Below the pieces are notes generated by a model. That model did not search any database. It saw only the letters and a list, made by a program, of their open reading frames with translations, and had not been told where the DNA came from. A DNA stretch of 64,000 nucleotides from CAVVJA01 sp963779485 (GTDB lineage Bacteria > Actinomycetota > Actinomycetes > Mycobacteriales > Jatrophihabitantaceae): positions 1 through 64,000 of the forward strand of contig CAVZYJ010000004.1 in the NCBI GenBank assembly GCA_963779485.1, in the 5' to 3' direction. Below, piece by piece: positions 45,021 through 54,023 of this stretch (the stretch's first letter is position 1; each line of letters begins with the position of its first letter). Both the position numbers and the translations under genes were made by a program.

Positions 45021-45724
45021 CTCACCGTCTCAGCGTCGAGCGGGCGCGATGTGTCACTCGTCCAATCGATGGTGGGCGCGATGTGCTGCTCGGCGAGCCG
45101 CCGCAGTCCGCGGTAGGCGGCGGTTCGCACCGCTCCGGCCCGTTTGCCCAGGACCCGTCCGGCGGCGTTGGCGTCGAGGCCGACCACGGCCCGCAGCAGG
45201 ACGGCTTCCGCCTGGTCCCGGGGGAGCGCGCCGATGAGACGCAGGGCGGCCGTCGTCGACAACGCCTCGAGAGCGCCTCCGGCCGTGTCGTCCCGGGCCG
45301 GCCAGGCCATCAACTCGTCCAGCGTCGTGACCGCGACGGGCCGGCGGGCCCGGGCTCGCAGATGGTCCATGGCCCGATGCCGGCCGATGGTCGCAGTCCA
45401 GGCCCGAAACCCGTCGGCATCGCCCTTGAATCCGCTGAAGTCTCGGCACACGTGCGCCCAGGTCTCGGAGGCGACGTCCTCGGCATCCGTGCCGACGAGC
45501 ACGCTCAGGTAGCGGAGCAGGCCCGGCTGCACGGCCCGATACACCTGCGTGAATGCCGCTTCGTCGCCTTGCTGCGCGGCGGCGACCGCGCGGGTCAGCG
45601 GTCCGTCGGGGTCGGCGCCAGCGGCGTGTCGAGCCGGAGTCACCCGAATAGGGCCGACAGCGGCCGAACGGCTCGCACCTGGTCGATACGCGATGACCGC
45701 GAGATCGTCCGAAAAGCACAACAC
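45017..45724 (-). CDS. ECF RNA polymerase sigma factor
   Basis: Sigma-2 (FTQVYRAVQPGLLRYLSVLVG, then DVASETWAHVCRDF) and sigma-4 (ALPRDQAEAVLLRAVVGLDANAAGRVLGKRAGAVRTAAYRGLRRL) are clear. The annotated start at 45724 is a TTG; a GTG near 45640 is more usual and gives about 205 residues. The gene is intact, unlike the ECF factor at 14.2 kb. It forms an operon with the membrane protein behind it. Confidence 0.88.
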   Translation of the reverse strand: MLCFSDDLAVIAYRPGASRSAAVGPIRVTPARHAAGADPDGPLTRAVAAAQQGDEAAFTQVYRAVQPGLLRYLSVLVGTDAEDVASETWAHVCRDFSGFKGDADGFRAWTATIGRHRAMDHLRARARRPVAVTTLDELMAWPARDDTAGGALEALSTTAALRLIGALPRDQAEAVLLRAVVGLDANAAGRVLGKRAGAVRTAAYRGLRRLAEQHIAPTIDWTSDTSRPLDAETVR

Positions 45725-46056
45725 CGCTGCACAACCGCCTCCGGCCTACCTATCCCTACCGTCAGCGCTGGCGCGGCGGTTCGCGTCACACGCAACACCG
45801 CTCCGAGCCGGCGGCCAGGTCACATCGGGCGCGTACCGCGTCCGAGGCCCTGACCCTACGGGCTGCGGTCGCGGGCGAGCGGATGGTCCCGATATCTCCG
45901 CATCGGCGTGTCATGCGCGAGTCGAACGCGCACCGGCTGGCCCGGCCGTCCGAGCGAGTGGGGCGCTCTGGCGGGGCTACGGTACGTCCATCGCCCGCGA
46001 TCGTCCTGCGTCCTGCGTCGTGGGCTGGTAGGCAACGTTCTGGCGGTTGGGGGGCC
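45725..46056. other. Gene-free stretch of about 330 bp between divergent operons
   Basis: It lies between the sigma factor operon (minus) and the hydrolase-protease-SLOG operon (plus). Open frames here lack ribosome binding sites. It should contain the promoters of both operons; none could be picked with confidence. Confidence 0.45.
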
Positions 46057-46992
46057 ATGGGTCACGTCACGTTCGTTCATGGGATCGGCAACAAGCCCGA
46101 GCCGAACGTGTTGCTCCAACAATGGCGGGTGGCGCTCCTCGATGACGATGGGGTCGACCTCGCCGGCCTCGGAGTGTCGTCGTCGTTGGTCTACTGGGCC
46201 GACGTTCTCTATCCCCAACCTCTCGTCGAGGACTCCGGCCACGAGTCAGCCGAGTACGAACTGGCTCCGATGGTGGACGCCGCCCCGAGCGACATGCGCT
46301 GGCTAGCGTCACTCCCGCCGGAGGAGCGCGCGTTCGTCGAACGACTCGGAATCGAGGTCGGTCTGGCCATGGTGGCCGCGACGCCCGTCGAGGAGCTCGA
46401 GGCGATCGTCGCCGACTCACCACTGGAGGCGGTGCCGCTTCCGTCCTGGCTGAAGCGACGTCTCATGCGGGCCTTTCTCCGAGACGTGCATCACTACTTG
46501 TACGACGTGCAGTTCAGTCCGCGGACCGGCGAATCCTTTCGGGTGCGCCGGGAGGTCCGCGCTCGCATGGTCGCAGCTCTGACCGAGATCGGCGCAGTGT
46601 CCCGACCGCACGTGGTGATCGGCCACAGCCTCGGGAGTGTGGTGGTCTACGACGTGCTCGTCGACTGCGCCGACAGCCCGCTGGTCGACGGGATGATCAC
46701 GGTCGGGAGCCCGCTCGGGCTGAGCGAGGTGCAGGCCGCACTTACCCCGCCCTACACGCGCCACGACGGCTGGCCCGAGCGCTGCCTCCCGACTGGACGA
46801 TGGGTCAACATGTCGGACGGGTTGGATCCCGTCTGCGGCGCTGACCCGCGCCTGGGCAACGACTTTCGTCGCCATGGCGCAATTCGGGTCGACGACGTCG
46901 CCGTGAACAACCGGGGAAGCTGGCGGCACAGCATCGTCAAGTATCTGCAGCAGCCTCAGCTGCGGAATGCATTGCGCGACATGCTGCAATAG
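46057..46992 (+). CDS. Alpha/beta hydrolase of the SLOG-protease operon
   Basis: 311 residues. The N-terminus MGHVTFVHGIGNKP has the first beta strand and oxyanion segment; the nucleophile is Ser191 in IGHSLGS. The start at 46057 is the ATG at which homology-like sequence begins; upstream reading is unstructured. The sequence is close to lipase-like hydrolases found in prokaryotic conflict operons. It is followed 24 nt later by the protease gene, so it is probably one operon. It is likely an effector or processing enzyme; the substrate is unknown. Confidence 0.8.
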   Translation: MGHVTFVHGIGNKPEPNVLLQQWRVALLDDDGVDLAGLGVSSSLVYWADVLYPQPLVEDSGHESAEYELAPMVDAAPSDMRWLASLPPEERAFVERLGIEVGLAMVAATPVEELEAIVADSPLEAVPLPSWLKRRLMRAFLRDVHHYLYDVQFSPRTGESFRVRREVRARMVAALTEIGAVSRPHVVIGHSLGSVVVYDVLVDCADSPLVDGMITVGSPLGLSEVQAALTPPYTRHDGWPERCLPTGRWVNMSDGLDPVCGADPRLGNDFRRHGAIRVDDVAVNNRGSWRHSIVKYLQQPQLRNALRDMLQ

Positions 46993-47016
46993 CCGTGCGG
47001 GGACGGAGGAGGCCTA

Positions 47017-48639
47017 GTGGTGTCCTGGAGACGTACGGTCCAGCAGGCCGCTCGACAGTTCGACTGGCCGCAGCTCGCCCAGGTCGTGGAGGACTACGTC
47101 CGATACCTCCGCAGCACACCAGAAATCGAAGATGCTCAACAGATCAAGGCGATTCTCTCACTGCTGCGGGAGAGCCGTCGCTATGAAGAGCTGCTGCGGG
47201 TCGCCGACGCGGCTCTTGGACACGGACTGACGGACGCCGCCATCAAGCGCCAGCTGGCCCAAGCGCTGGTTGATCGTGATCGGCCGGCCGCCGCGCTCCT
47301 CATATTTCGATCGTTGGTGGACGACCCGCTTATCTCGTCGATAGAGCGAACCGAGGCGCGGGGCGGTGTCGGCCGGTGTCACAAGCAGCTCTACGTACAG
47401 GGTGGTTCGCCGGCTCGCCGCCAGGCGAATCTGCAACTGGCGGTCGAGGCATATCGCCAGGCGTTCGATTCCGATCATGGGCTCATCTGGCACGGCATCA
47501 ACGTCGTGGCCCTGCTCGGTCGCGCCGCCCGAGACGGGATCCGCATCCCGGATACGAGCGACCCAACGCGCGCTGCGGCCCAGCTGGCGGCCGAGATACT
47601 CGAGCGCATTGCCGGCCAGCCAGAGCCGAGTCCGTGGGAGAAAGCCACCGCCAGCGAGGCGTATCTCGCACTAGGCGACCACGCTCGATCGACCGAGTGG
47701 GCTGCGCAGTTCACCGAGGACCCGGGCGCGGACTCCTTCAAGCTGGCGTCATTTCTCCGGCAGCTGCTGGACGTGTGGCAGATCCGCACCGATTCGGCGC
47801 CCGGAGACAGCTTGCTCCCGATCGTGCGGTCGGCTCTCTTGAGCCGCGAGGGCGGAACGGTGGTCGTGGCGCCGACCGACATCCGGGCAACCAGAGTGGT
47901 GGCAGCGAATTTGGCGCCCGGCCTGGAACGGGTATTGAGCTCGACCCGATTCCAGTCGCTCAGCTGGTACCGAACCGGACTCGAACGGTGCCGGGCCGTG
48001 GCCCAGATCGAGAATCAGACCCAGGACGGCATCGGGACCGGATTTCTGATCGACGGCCGACGTCTTCATCCGGATCTCCCGGCCACGGTGCTCATGACCA
48101 ATGGGCATGTCATTCCCGAAGCCGTCGAACCGGCCGATGCCGTCATCGCCTTTAGAGGGCTGGACGAAGACGGTACCCGCCAGCGATTCCAGGTGATAAG
48201 AACCTGGTGGTACCAACAATCCGAACGTCCCGGACTCGATACGGCCCTGCTCGAGCTCGATGACTATCCGCGGAACGTTTCGCCCGCCCCGCTGGCCGCT
48301 CGGCTGCCCGTCCTCGACGAGGCGGGAACCCAGCGCGCTTACCTGATCGGCCATCCCAACCAACTCGAGAACCCACAATTCAGCCTGCAGGACAACGTAA
48401 TTCTCGACTACGACGACACTTACGTGCACTACCGTGCTCCGTCCGAACGTGGCAGTTCAGGCAGCCCGGTATTCGACAGTGGCTGGTCGCTTATCGCATT
48501 GCACCACGCCGGAGGATTCGATACCCCGCGGCTGAAGAACAAGGGCGGCACGTATGCGGCCAACGAAGGCATAGCGCTCAGCGCAATTGTCAGCCGGCTG
48601 GGTACCCATCCGCCGAAGCCAGAGAATGTTGTTCGATGA
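47017..48639 (+). CDS. TPR-repeat protein with C-terminal trypsin-like serine protease domain
   Basis: 540 residues. An N-terminal helical region (about 1-80) is followed by tetratricopeptide-like repeats (about 60-260) with an RAFS/TPR-S-like sensor layout. A linker leads to a trypsin-like protease at about 320-520 with His364 (TNGH), Asp408 (LDTALL) and Ser483 (GSSGSP). Sensor repeats fused to an effector protease are typical of conflict systems. The GTG-GTG start has GGAGGAGG 5 nt upstream. The stop overlaps the SLOG gene start. Confidence 0.82.
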   Translation: MVSWRRTVQQAARQFDWPQLAQVVEDYVRYLRSTPEIEDAQQIKAILSLLRESRRYEELLRVADAALGHGLTDAAIKRQLAQALVDRDRPAAALLIFRSLVDDPLISSIERTEARGGVGRCHKQLYVQGGSPARRQANLQLAVEAYRQAFDSDHGLIWHGINVVALLGRAARDGIRIPDTSDPTRAAAQLAAEILERIAGQPEPSPWEKATASEAYLALGDHARSTEWAAQFTEDPGADSFKLASFLRQLLDVWQIRTDSAPGDSLLPIVRSALLSREGGTVVVAPTDIRATRVVAANLAPGLERVLSSTRFQSLSWYRTGLERCRAVAQIENQTQDGIGTGFLIDGRRLHPDLPATVLMTNGHVIPEAVEPADAVIAFRGLDEDGTRQRFQVIRTWWYQQSERPGLDTALLELDDYPRNVSPAPLAARLPVLDEAGTQRAYLIGHPNQLENPQFSLQDNVILDYDDTYVHYRAPSERGSSGSPVFDSGWSLIALHHAGGFDTPRLKNKGGTYAANEGIALSAIVSRLGTHPPKPENVVR

Positions 48640-49334
48640 CTGGGACGCCCGCCCCGACGCTGATCCACGTCGAAGATGGTCCGGAGAGTGCGGACCGGGT
48701 GAGACAAGCACTTGACCGGGCTGAGCTGCCGCTGGCCACGCCGGTCGTGGTTCTCGTCGGCGGGGCAAGTGGCATGTCGGTCGCGGATGCGCAGACGGCG
48801 GCTGCCCTGTTCGATGCCGCGCTCGTGCCCGCGCTGCGGACGACTGGAGCCAGCCTCGTCGACGGTGGCACGGACGTCGGCGTGATGGCGTTAGCCGGAT
48901 CGGCGCGGTCCCGGGCGAGCTTAGGCGGTGTTCACGTCGGTGTCGTAGCGGCCGGCCCGGTTGCCGATGCTTCGTCCGGACCGGCCGAGATAGAGCCGAA
49001 CCATAGCCACATCCTGATCGTTCCTGGTGCGGACTGGGGGGCTGAGTCGCCGTGGCTGAGCCTGGTCGCCGCCGTGTTGTCCGACGGGCAGCCGTCGGTG
49101 ACACTCTTGGTCAACGGAGGCGAAATCGCCTATCGAGACTTGGAAATCTCCCTCGACGCGGGACGACCGGTCATCGTGGTCGCCGGCACCGGGCGGACCG
49201 CGGACGACATCGCGGCGACGCCGCCGGCGACGCCCCGGGCACGTGCGCTTGCCCGCTCCCCGTTGGTGCGGGTTGTCCCGGCCACGGCACCGGCGGTCTT
49301 CGACGCCCTTCGCCAAGCGTTGGCCGAGGGATAA
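48636..49334 (+). CDS. SLOG-domain protein (LSDAT prokaryotic type)
   Basis: 232 residues. The Rossmann-like start VVVLVGGASGMSVADAQ, the DGGTDVGVM loop, EPNHSHILIVPGADWGAESPWL and the PVIVVAGTGRTAD strand match the SLOG (SMF/DprA-LOG) family found with TRPM-type domains. SLOG proteins bind or process nucleotide-derived ligands in conflict and signalling systems. It is translated by ATGA overlap after the protease gene. It probably senses or produces a nucleotide signal that controls the protease and hydrolase. Confidence 0.82.
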   Translation: MTGTPAPTLIHVEDGPESADRVRQALDRAELPLATPVVVLVGGASGMSVADAQTAAALFDAALVPALRTTGASLVDGGTDVGVMALAGSARSRASLGGVHVGVVAAGPVADASSGPAEIEPNHSHILIVPGADWGAESPWLSLVAAVLSDGQPSVTLLVNGGEIAYRDLEISLDAGRPVIVVAGTGRTADDIAATPPATPRARALARSPLVRVVPATAPAVFDALRQALAEG

Positions 49335-49388
49335 CTAAGCCTCAATCCGTGGACCGATCGCCGGTTCACGGCGTGGTGATCAACTGAA

Positions 49389-49454
49389 AGTGCCTTTTGG
49401 CTGGGGATGATCTGGGGTGTCGAAGCCTGGACCGATCCGATACCAAAAGGCACT
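49389..49454. promoter_or_regulatory. 12-bp inverted repeat enclosing the transposase start
   Basis: AGTGCCTTTTGG (49389-49400) and CCAAAAGGCACT (49443-49454) pair exactly over a 42-nt loop that contains the GTG start at 49417. In a read-through transcript this could hide the ribosome binding site and start. Confidence 0.6.
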
Positions 49455-50856
49455 GGAAGTGAAGCTACCCGATGCGTGGTTCCGCGCCGCTGCGCGGTTC
49501 GATGAGGCCAATCTCGTGTCGTTCGCGGGGCTGGCGCCGCTGTTGGCGCTGGCCGAACGGGCCGGGCTGTCCGAGCTGATCAGCGAGCGAGTCCAGATCG
49601 ACCCGACGGTGATCAAGGTCAAGTCCGCGGGCGCGAACCCGGCCGGGAAGCTGACCTCGATCATCGCCGGGATGGCCTGCGGCGCCGATTGCATCGACGA
49701 CCTGGACGTGATCCGCTCAGGCGGGATGAAACGCCTGTTCGCCAATGTCTATGCGGCGACGACGTTGGGGCAGTTTCTGCGCGAGGTGACCCACGGCCAC
49801 ACCCTGCAACTGACATCGGTGCTGCGCGCCCACCTGGTCAACCTCGTAGGGCAGACGGCTGTGCTGCTGCCCGGCCTGCAGCAGCAGGCAATCATCGATA
49901 TCGACTCGCTGCTGCGGCCGGTGTTCGGGCACGGCAAACAGGGCGCGAGCTTCGGGCACACGAAGATCGCCGGCAAGCAGGTACTGCGCCGCGGCCTGTC
50001 CCCACTCGTGACCACCATTAGCACGGCCGACGGTGCGCCGGTGATCGCCGGCATCCGGCTGCGCGCCGGGAAGGCCGGCTCAGGCAAGGGCGCCGCGTCG
50101 ATGGTGGCCGAGGCGATCCGCACCGCCCGCGCCGCCGGAGCGGTCGGCGAGATCCTGGTACGCGGCGATAGCGCGTATGGCAACAGCGCCGTCGTGACCG
50201 CCTGTCTCAAGGCTGGGGTGCGGTTCTCCGTGGTACTGATCAAGAACCCCGCCGTGGCCGCGGCGATCGCGCGTATCCCCGACGACGCCTGGACGCCGGT
50301 CGACTACCCCGGCGCGGTGCTCGACCCGGACACCGGCCAGCTGATCTCCGATGCCGAGGTCGCCGAGATCGAATTCGAGGCGTTCGCCTCCACCAGCACG
50401 CCGGTCACCGCCCGTTTGATCGTGCGCCGGGTCCGCGACCGGGCCCGGACCGAGGAACTGTTCCCTGTATGGCGGCACCACCCGTTCCTCACTAACAGCA
50501 CCGAGGACACCACCCAGGCCGACATCACCCACCGCCAGCACGCGATCATCGAGACCGTCCTGTCCGACGTCATCGACGGACCGTTGGCCCATATGCCGTC
50601 GGGCCAGTTCGCGTCCAACGCCGCGTGGGCGATCTGCGCGGCGATCACGCACAACCTGCTCCGCGCCGCCGGCGCCCTCGCCGGAGACCGCCATGCGGCC
50701 GCGCGCGGTGCGACGCTGCGCCGCCATCTCGTCGCCGTGCCCGCCCGACTGGCCCGGCCGCAACGCCGACCCGTTCTGCATCTGCCCGCGCATTGGCCCT
50801 GGGCCCAGCAATGGCTCCAACTCTGGACCGCCGCCGATCCCCCGGCCGCAGCTTGA
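49417..50856 (+). CDS. IS1380-family transposase
   Basis: 479 residues. Acidic residues of a DDE enzyme are visible in IDIDSLLRPVFGHGKQG (about 164-180) and in LVRGDSAYGN (about 246-255), the signatures of the IS1380/IS1247 group. The third acidic residue is probably in the helical C-terminal part. The reading frame is complete and intact, so the element may be active. The start is GTG, inside the inverted repeat noted here. Confidence 0.9.
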   Translation: MSKPGPIRYQKALEVKLPDAWFRAAARFDEANLVSFAGLAPLLALAERAGLSELISERVQIDPTVIKVKSAGANPAGKLTSIIAGMACGADCIDDLDVIRSGGMKRLFANVYAATTLGQFLREVTHGHTLQLTSVLRAHLVNLVGQTAVLLPGLQQQAIIDIDSLLRPVFGHGKQGASFGHTKIAGKQVLRRGLSPLVTTISTADGAPVIAGIRLRAGKAGSGKGAASMVAEAIRTARAAGAVGEILVRGDSAYGNSAVVTACLKAGVRFSVVLIKNPAVAAAIARIPDDAWTPVDYPGAVLDPDTGQLISDAEVAEIEFEAFASTSTPVTARLIVRRVRDRARTEELFPVWRHHPFLTNSTEDTTQADITHRQHAIIETVLSDVIDGPLAHMPSGQFASNAAWAICAAITHNLLRAAGALAGDRHAAARGATLRRHLVAVPARLARPQRRPVLHLPAHWPWAQQWLQLWTAADPPAAA

Positions 50857-50974
50857 CGCAATCACGGCCGACAGGCCCCGACCGGAACAAGGAAGGCTGG
50901 GCAGACCAGCAGATCTCCGCTGCCCGCCACACCCAGCAAGATCAAAATTCGAAAGAAAGATCATTCAGCCGGTC

Positions 50975-51009
50975 GGTCCACGGATCGAGGCTAAGCCTCG
51001 ATCCGTGGA
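50975..51009. repeat. Abutting transposon ends: right end, CTAAG, partial left-type end
   Basis: TCCACGGATCGAGG at 50977-50990 and its exact reverse complement CCTCGATCCGTGGA at 50996-51009 are separated by CTAAG. The second copy looks like the end of a further IS1380 element that has otherwise been lost, or is the imprint of an excision. Confidence 0.8.
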
Positions 51010-51031
51010 TCGAAGCTAATGCCGATACCGA

Positions 51032-52777
51032 TCAGGCTCCGACCTCCGAGTCCATCGCGAGACTGCTCACGTGGCCGAGGTGGTACCCAGTGCGGCCGGC
51101 CACCGGGGAGGAAGGTCGGCCGGGACGCGGTTGCTTGGCGACGAAGGCCCGACGCGCGGCGGCGAAGTCGTTTCGACCGTGGTAGATGTCCTGGATCATC
51201 TCGCCCAGCTCGGCGGCTCGGTATGACTCGAGCGGCCGGCGTCGCTCGTCCCGCTCGCGCCGATCCCGTTTGGCCGCCAGCAGCTGGTGATAGTCGTTTC
51301 GAGCTCCGAGCGTTGTCGCGTAGGCGATGACCGCCGCGTCGAACTCGTCGGACGAGGACGGGAGTACCTGGTCGACGAGCCCGATCCGGGTTGCCTCCGC
51401 TGCGTCGATAGGTAGGCATTGCTCGGTCAGCTGCTGGGCTCGGGCCGGGCCGACGCGCCGCGGCAGGACATAGGTCCAGTACTCCGAGCCGTACAGACCC
51501 ATCGTCCGGTAGTGCGGATTGAGCACCGCTCCGCCTCGGAGTAGTACGCGGTCCGCGCCGAGCGCGAGCATGACTCCTCCCGCGCCGGCGTTACCGCCAA
51601 CGGCCGCGATGACCAGTTGATCGGTGTTGGTGATGATCTCTCGGCAGACGTCATCGATGGCGTTGATGTTGTGCCACGTCTCTCTCCGCGGGTCCTCGGC
51701 CGCTTCGATCACGTTGAGGTGAATGCCATTGGAGAACGGGTCACCGCCGCGAATGACCAGCACGCGGGTGCTCTGCGCGGCGGCCCGCCGGATCGCACCC
51801 GCCAGTCGGCGGCAATCGGTCGACGACATCGCCCCGTTGTAGAAGTCGAACGACACGACGCCCACGTGGTCGAGCCGGGCGTAGGAAACGTCGCGGAATC
51901 CCGCTTCGCGGCTGGGCGAGGCAATTAGCTCCGGTACGTTCCCGAGAAACTCGGCCAGGGCCATCGTCGCCGGCAGCTTGATCGACTGATCACGCTCGCG
52001 GTCAGCCCGCCGAACCTGTCCGATCCACATCGTGCCGTCGCCGGTACGGACGAGCACGGCGCCGTGGTAGCACGCCGCCACCGTGCCGGGCTGACCGGCC
52101 AGCTCAGCTGGCCCCGGCTGCGCGTCGTACACGAAGACGGCTTGTCCACACAATGTCGTGCGCACGCCCGGCGAACCGTCCGCAGCCCGGATTCGTCGGA
52201 TGATATCGGTCGTCGGATCGGACCAGGCGAAGCCGCGGTCGACCTGGCGCATCACGGGTCGCGCGCGCCCGCGCAGCCCGGACGCATAGTCCTCGGTGCG
52301 AGGGGGTACAAAGGTCGAATCGGTCGCCTTGGCCACGACCTCGCGGACCAGGTCGACGGCCGCGGCCGAGACCGGACCGTTGTAAAGGCTGCCCTTCCGC
52401 GGTGCGGCGATGCGAATCGGGAAGGTGCGGGTGGTCCACACCGGGCCGTCATCGAGTTCCCGTACCGCCTGCAACGCGGTAACACCCCAGGTTGTTGCGC
52501 CCTCGGTGATCGCCCAGTCCAGGGAAGACGGGCCGCGGTCACCGATCGGACCGGGATGAATGATGATCGTGCGATAGCGCATCCACAGATCGTCCGGAAC
52601 GCGCTCGCGAAGGAACGGGCAGACGATCAGGGTTGGATCGAAGGCGAGCGCCACGGCCCGGACCGCGTCCATGTCGGAGCTCAGCTCGACCCGGACGTCG
52701 TGCCCGGCGGCGCGTAGATCGAGCCACACCCGCTGGCTCAGCCCGTTGAACGACGAGCAGAGCAACATCACTCGCAT
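51032..52777 (-). CDS. hoxX: HoxX-like hydrogenase maturation protein
   Basis: About 581 residues. The N-terminal half has a formyltransferase-type fold with the HPGPIGDRGPSSLDWAI segment characteristic of HoxX. The C-terminal half is an enoyl-CoA hydratase-like domain (VIRGGDPFSNGIHLN; VGGNAGAGGVMLAL). Known HoxX proteins take the formyl group of formyl-tetrahydrofolate and make CO for the [NiFe] hydrogenase active site under air. No hydrogenase gene is in the window, so this is an orphan copy or one serving a distant locus. The start is at ATG 52777. Confidence 0.88.
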   Translation of the reverse strand: MRVMLLCSSFNGLSQRVWLDLRAAGHDVRVELSSDMDAVRAVALAFDPTLIVCPFLRERVPDDLWMRYRTIIIHPGPIGDRGPSSLDWAITEGATTWGVTALQAVRELDDGPVWTTRTFPIRIAAPRKGSLYNGPVSAAAVDLVREVVAKATDSTFVPPRTEDYASGLRGRARPVMRQVDRGFAWSDPTTDIIRRIRAADGSPGVRTTLCGQAVFVYDAQPGPAELAGQPGTVAACYHGAVLVRTGDGTMWIGQVRRADRERDQSIKLPATMALAEFLGNVPELIASPSREAGFRDVSYARLDHVGVVSFDFYNGAMSSTDCRRLAGAIRRAAAQSTRVLVIRGGDPFSNGIHLNVIEAAEDPRRETWHNINAIDDVCREIITNTDQLVIAAVGGNAGAGGVMLALGADRVLLRGGAVLNPHYRTMGLYGSEYWTYVLPRRVGPARAQQLTEQCLPIDAAEATRIGLVDQVLPSSSDEFDAAVIAYATTLGARNDYHQLLAAKRDRRERDERRRPLESYRAAELGEMIQDIYHGRNDFAAARRAFVAKQPRPGRPSSPVAGRTGYHLGHVSSLAMDSEVGA

Positions 52778-52912
52778 GGCATTTCCCGTAGCGTGGTTCA
52801 TCGTCCCCATGTGCAATGGAGTCTCGGCAGCGGGGGCAGATACATCTCGATTGCACTCGTCCCGTGGGAGGGAAGTCCCGAGCGTCGTCGATCTGGCTCA
52901 CGGCACCTGGCA

Positions 52913-52918
52913 TACCCT
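52913..52918 (+). promoter_or_regulatory. Leaderless -10 box TACCCT
   Basis: The box is followed by six bases and GTG at 52925, the start of the PPOX-type gene. Confidence 0.55.
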
Positions 52919-52924
52919 CGGGCG

Positions 52925-53359
52925 GTGACTGATGCCGGATTGCCTGATCCAGAATCGGAATACGGTCGGCGCGTTGCCGAGCGGCTCGCTACTGAGCAGG
53001 TGATCTGGCTCAGCACCGTCGCTGCAGACGGCACTCCCCAGCCCAACCCGGTCTGGTTTGTCTGGCAGGCCCCGTCGACCGTCCTGATCTACAACCGAGC
53101 GAAGGCGTACCGCCTCGGACACATCGGCCGCCGGCCCCGCGTGGCGTTGAATTTCAACGGCAACGATCGAGGAGGTGACATCGTCGTGCTCACCGGTGAT
53201 GCGTCGATCGCGTTGGAGGAGGCGCCACCACATGAGCATCCGGACTACGTCGCCAAGTATCGCGCGTCGATGATCCGAGTGAGCGGTAGCACCGAGGGTT
53301 TCAGCGCGGCGTATCCGGTGCCGGTGCGGGTCACGATCGACCGCGTGCGCGGATTGTGA
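52925..53359 (+). CDS. PPOX-class F420-dependent oxidoreductase
   Basis: 144 residues with the split-barrel flavin-type fold: WLSTVAADGTPQPNPVWFVW at the front and R-P-R-V-A-L-N-F strand, as in the family TIGR03667 of F420-dependent enzymes. The role is probably reduction of a small substrate using F420H2; the substrate is unknown. The presence of F420 enzymes fits an actinomycete. The GTG start is leaderless. Confidence 0.85.
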   Translation: MTDAGLPDPESEYGRRVAERLATEQVIWLSTVAADGTPQPNPVWFVWQAPSTVLIYNRAKAYRLGHIGRRPRVALNFNGNDRGGDIVVLTGDASIALEEAPPHEHPDYVAKYRASMIRVSGSTEGFSAAYPVPVRVTIDRVRGL

Positions 53360-53380
53360 TCGACGGCGGGGCGGCAGCCG

Positions 53381-53875
53381 TCAGCGCTGGATCTCGACCA
53401 GAAGCACCCATGCGTTCAGGGATGCGCCAACGAATCCCGCGAGGACACCTCCCAGTACCCAGTACAACCCGCCGCCGAACTGGATCGCCGTCGAGATACC
53501 GCCGATCACCAGGGCCAGTGCTGGCCCCAACAACAGAAGCATGGACCAGATCACCCAGCCGATCCGACCGCGAGCACGACGGTATGCGCGCAGGGCGATC
53601 AGCACCGCGCCACAGGCGAGGACCGCGCTCATCGTGGCGATCTCCGTGCCGGCCGCCGGCTGCGGTTGGCCGGGCGCGACCAGGACGATGGAGACGAGCA
53701 GGAGGGTGAGCAGCAGGCCCAGGGTTCCGCCGGCTCGATCAGGCAGCTGAGGAAGCTCGAGAATCCGTTGCAGGTTGATTGAGACCGCCACGAACAACAG
53801 ACCGGTCAGGGCCGCGGCTGCCCCCGCCGACGCGACCGCGAAATCCGACCAGTCAGCCAGTTCGTAAGCGCTCAC
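53381..53875 (-). CDS. Polytopic membrane protein, four to five helices
   Basis: 164 residues from a GTG at 53875, with hydrophobic segments at about 9-30, 44-66, 74-95, 108-130 and 136-158. It is not a family I can name. It is convergent with the PPOX gene. GACAAT lies 7 nt upstream of the start, a weak leaderless box. Confidence 0.65.
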   Translation of the reverse strand: MSAYELADWSDFAVASAGAAAALTGLLFVAVSINLQRILELPQLPDRAGGTLGLLLTLLLVSIVLVAPGQPQPAAGTEIATMSAVLACGAVLIALRAYRRARGRIGWVIWSMLLLLGPALALVIGGISTAIQFGGGLYWVLGGVLAGFVGASLNAWVLLVEIQR

Positions 53876-54023
53876 GGTGGGGATTGTCCAGACCCGGCGT
53901 CCGTCGTCGTGATGTGGGCTCTCCTCGCTCCCGCAGGGCGGTGGCGACCAGGATGGCCGTGGCGGAACCGGCCCGGCGACATCCGCGGTGCGCCGACCGC
54001 CATGCCCCCGGCTAGGCACTGTC

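Larger units (their letters stand above)
49340..50990 (+). mobile_element. IS1380-family insertion sequence
   Basis: The 16-17 bp terminal inverted repeats are CCTCAATCCGTGGACC at 49340-49355 and the matching right end at 50975-50990 with one mismatch. Both sides are flanked by CTAAG (49335-49339 and 50991-50995), a 5-bp target duplication. The single transposase gene has the family's D and DSAYGN residues. It begins 5 nt after the SLOG gene stop. The right side carries an extra partial end just beyond the duplication. Confidence 0.88.
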
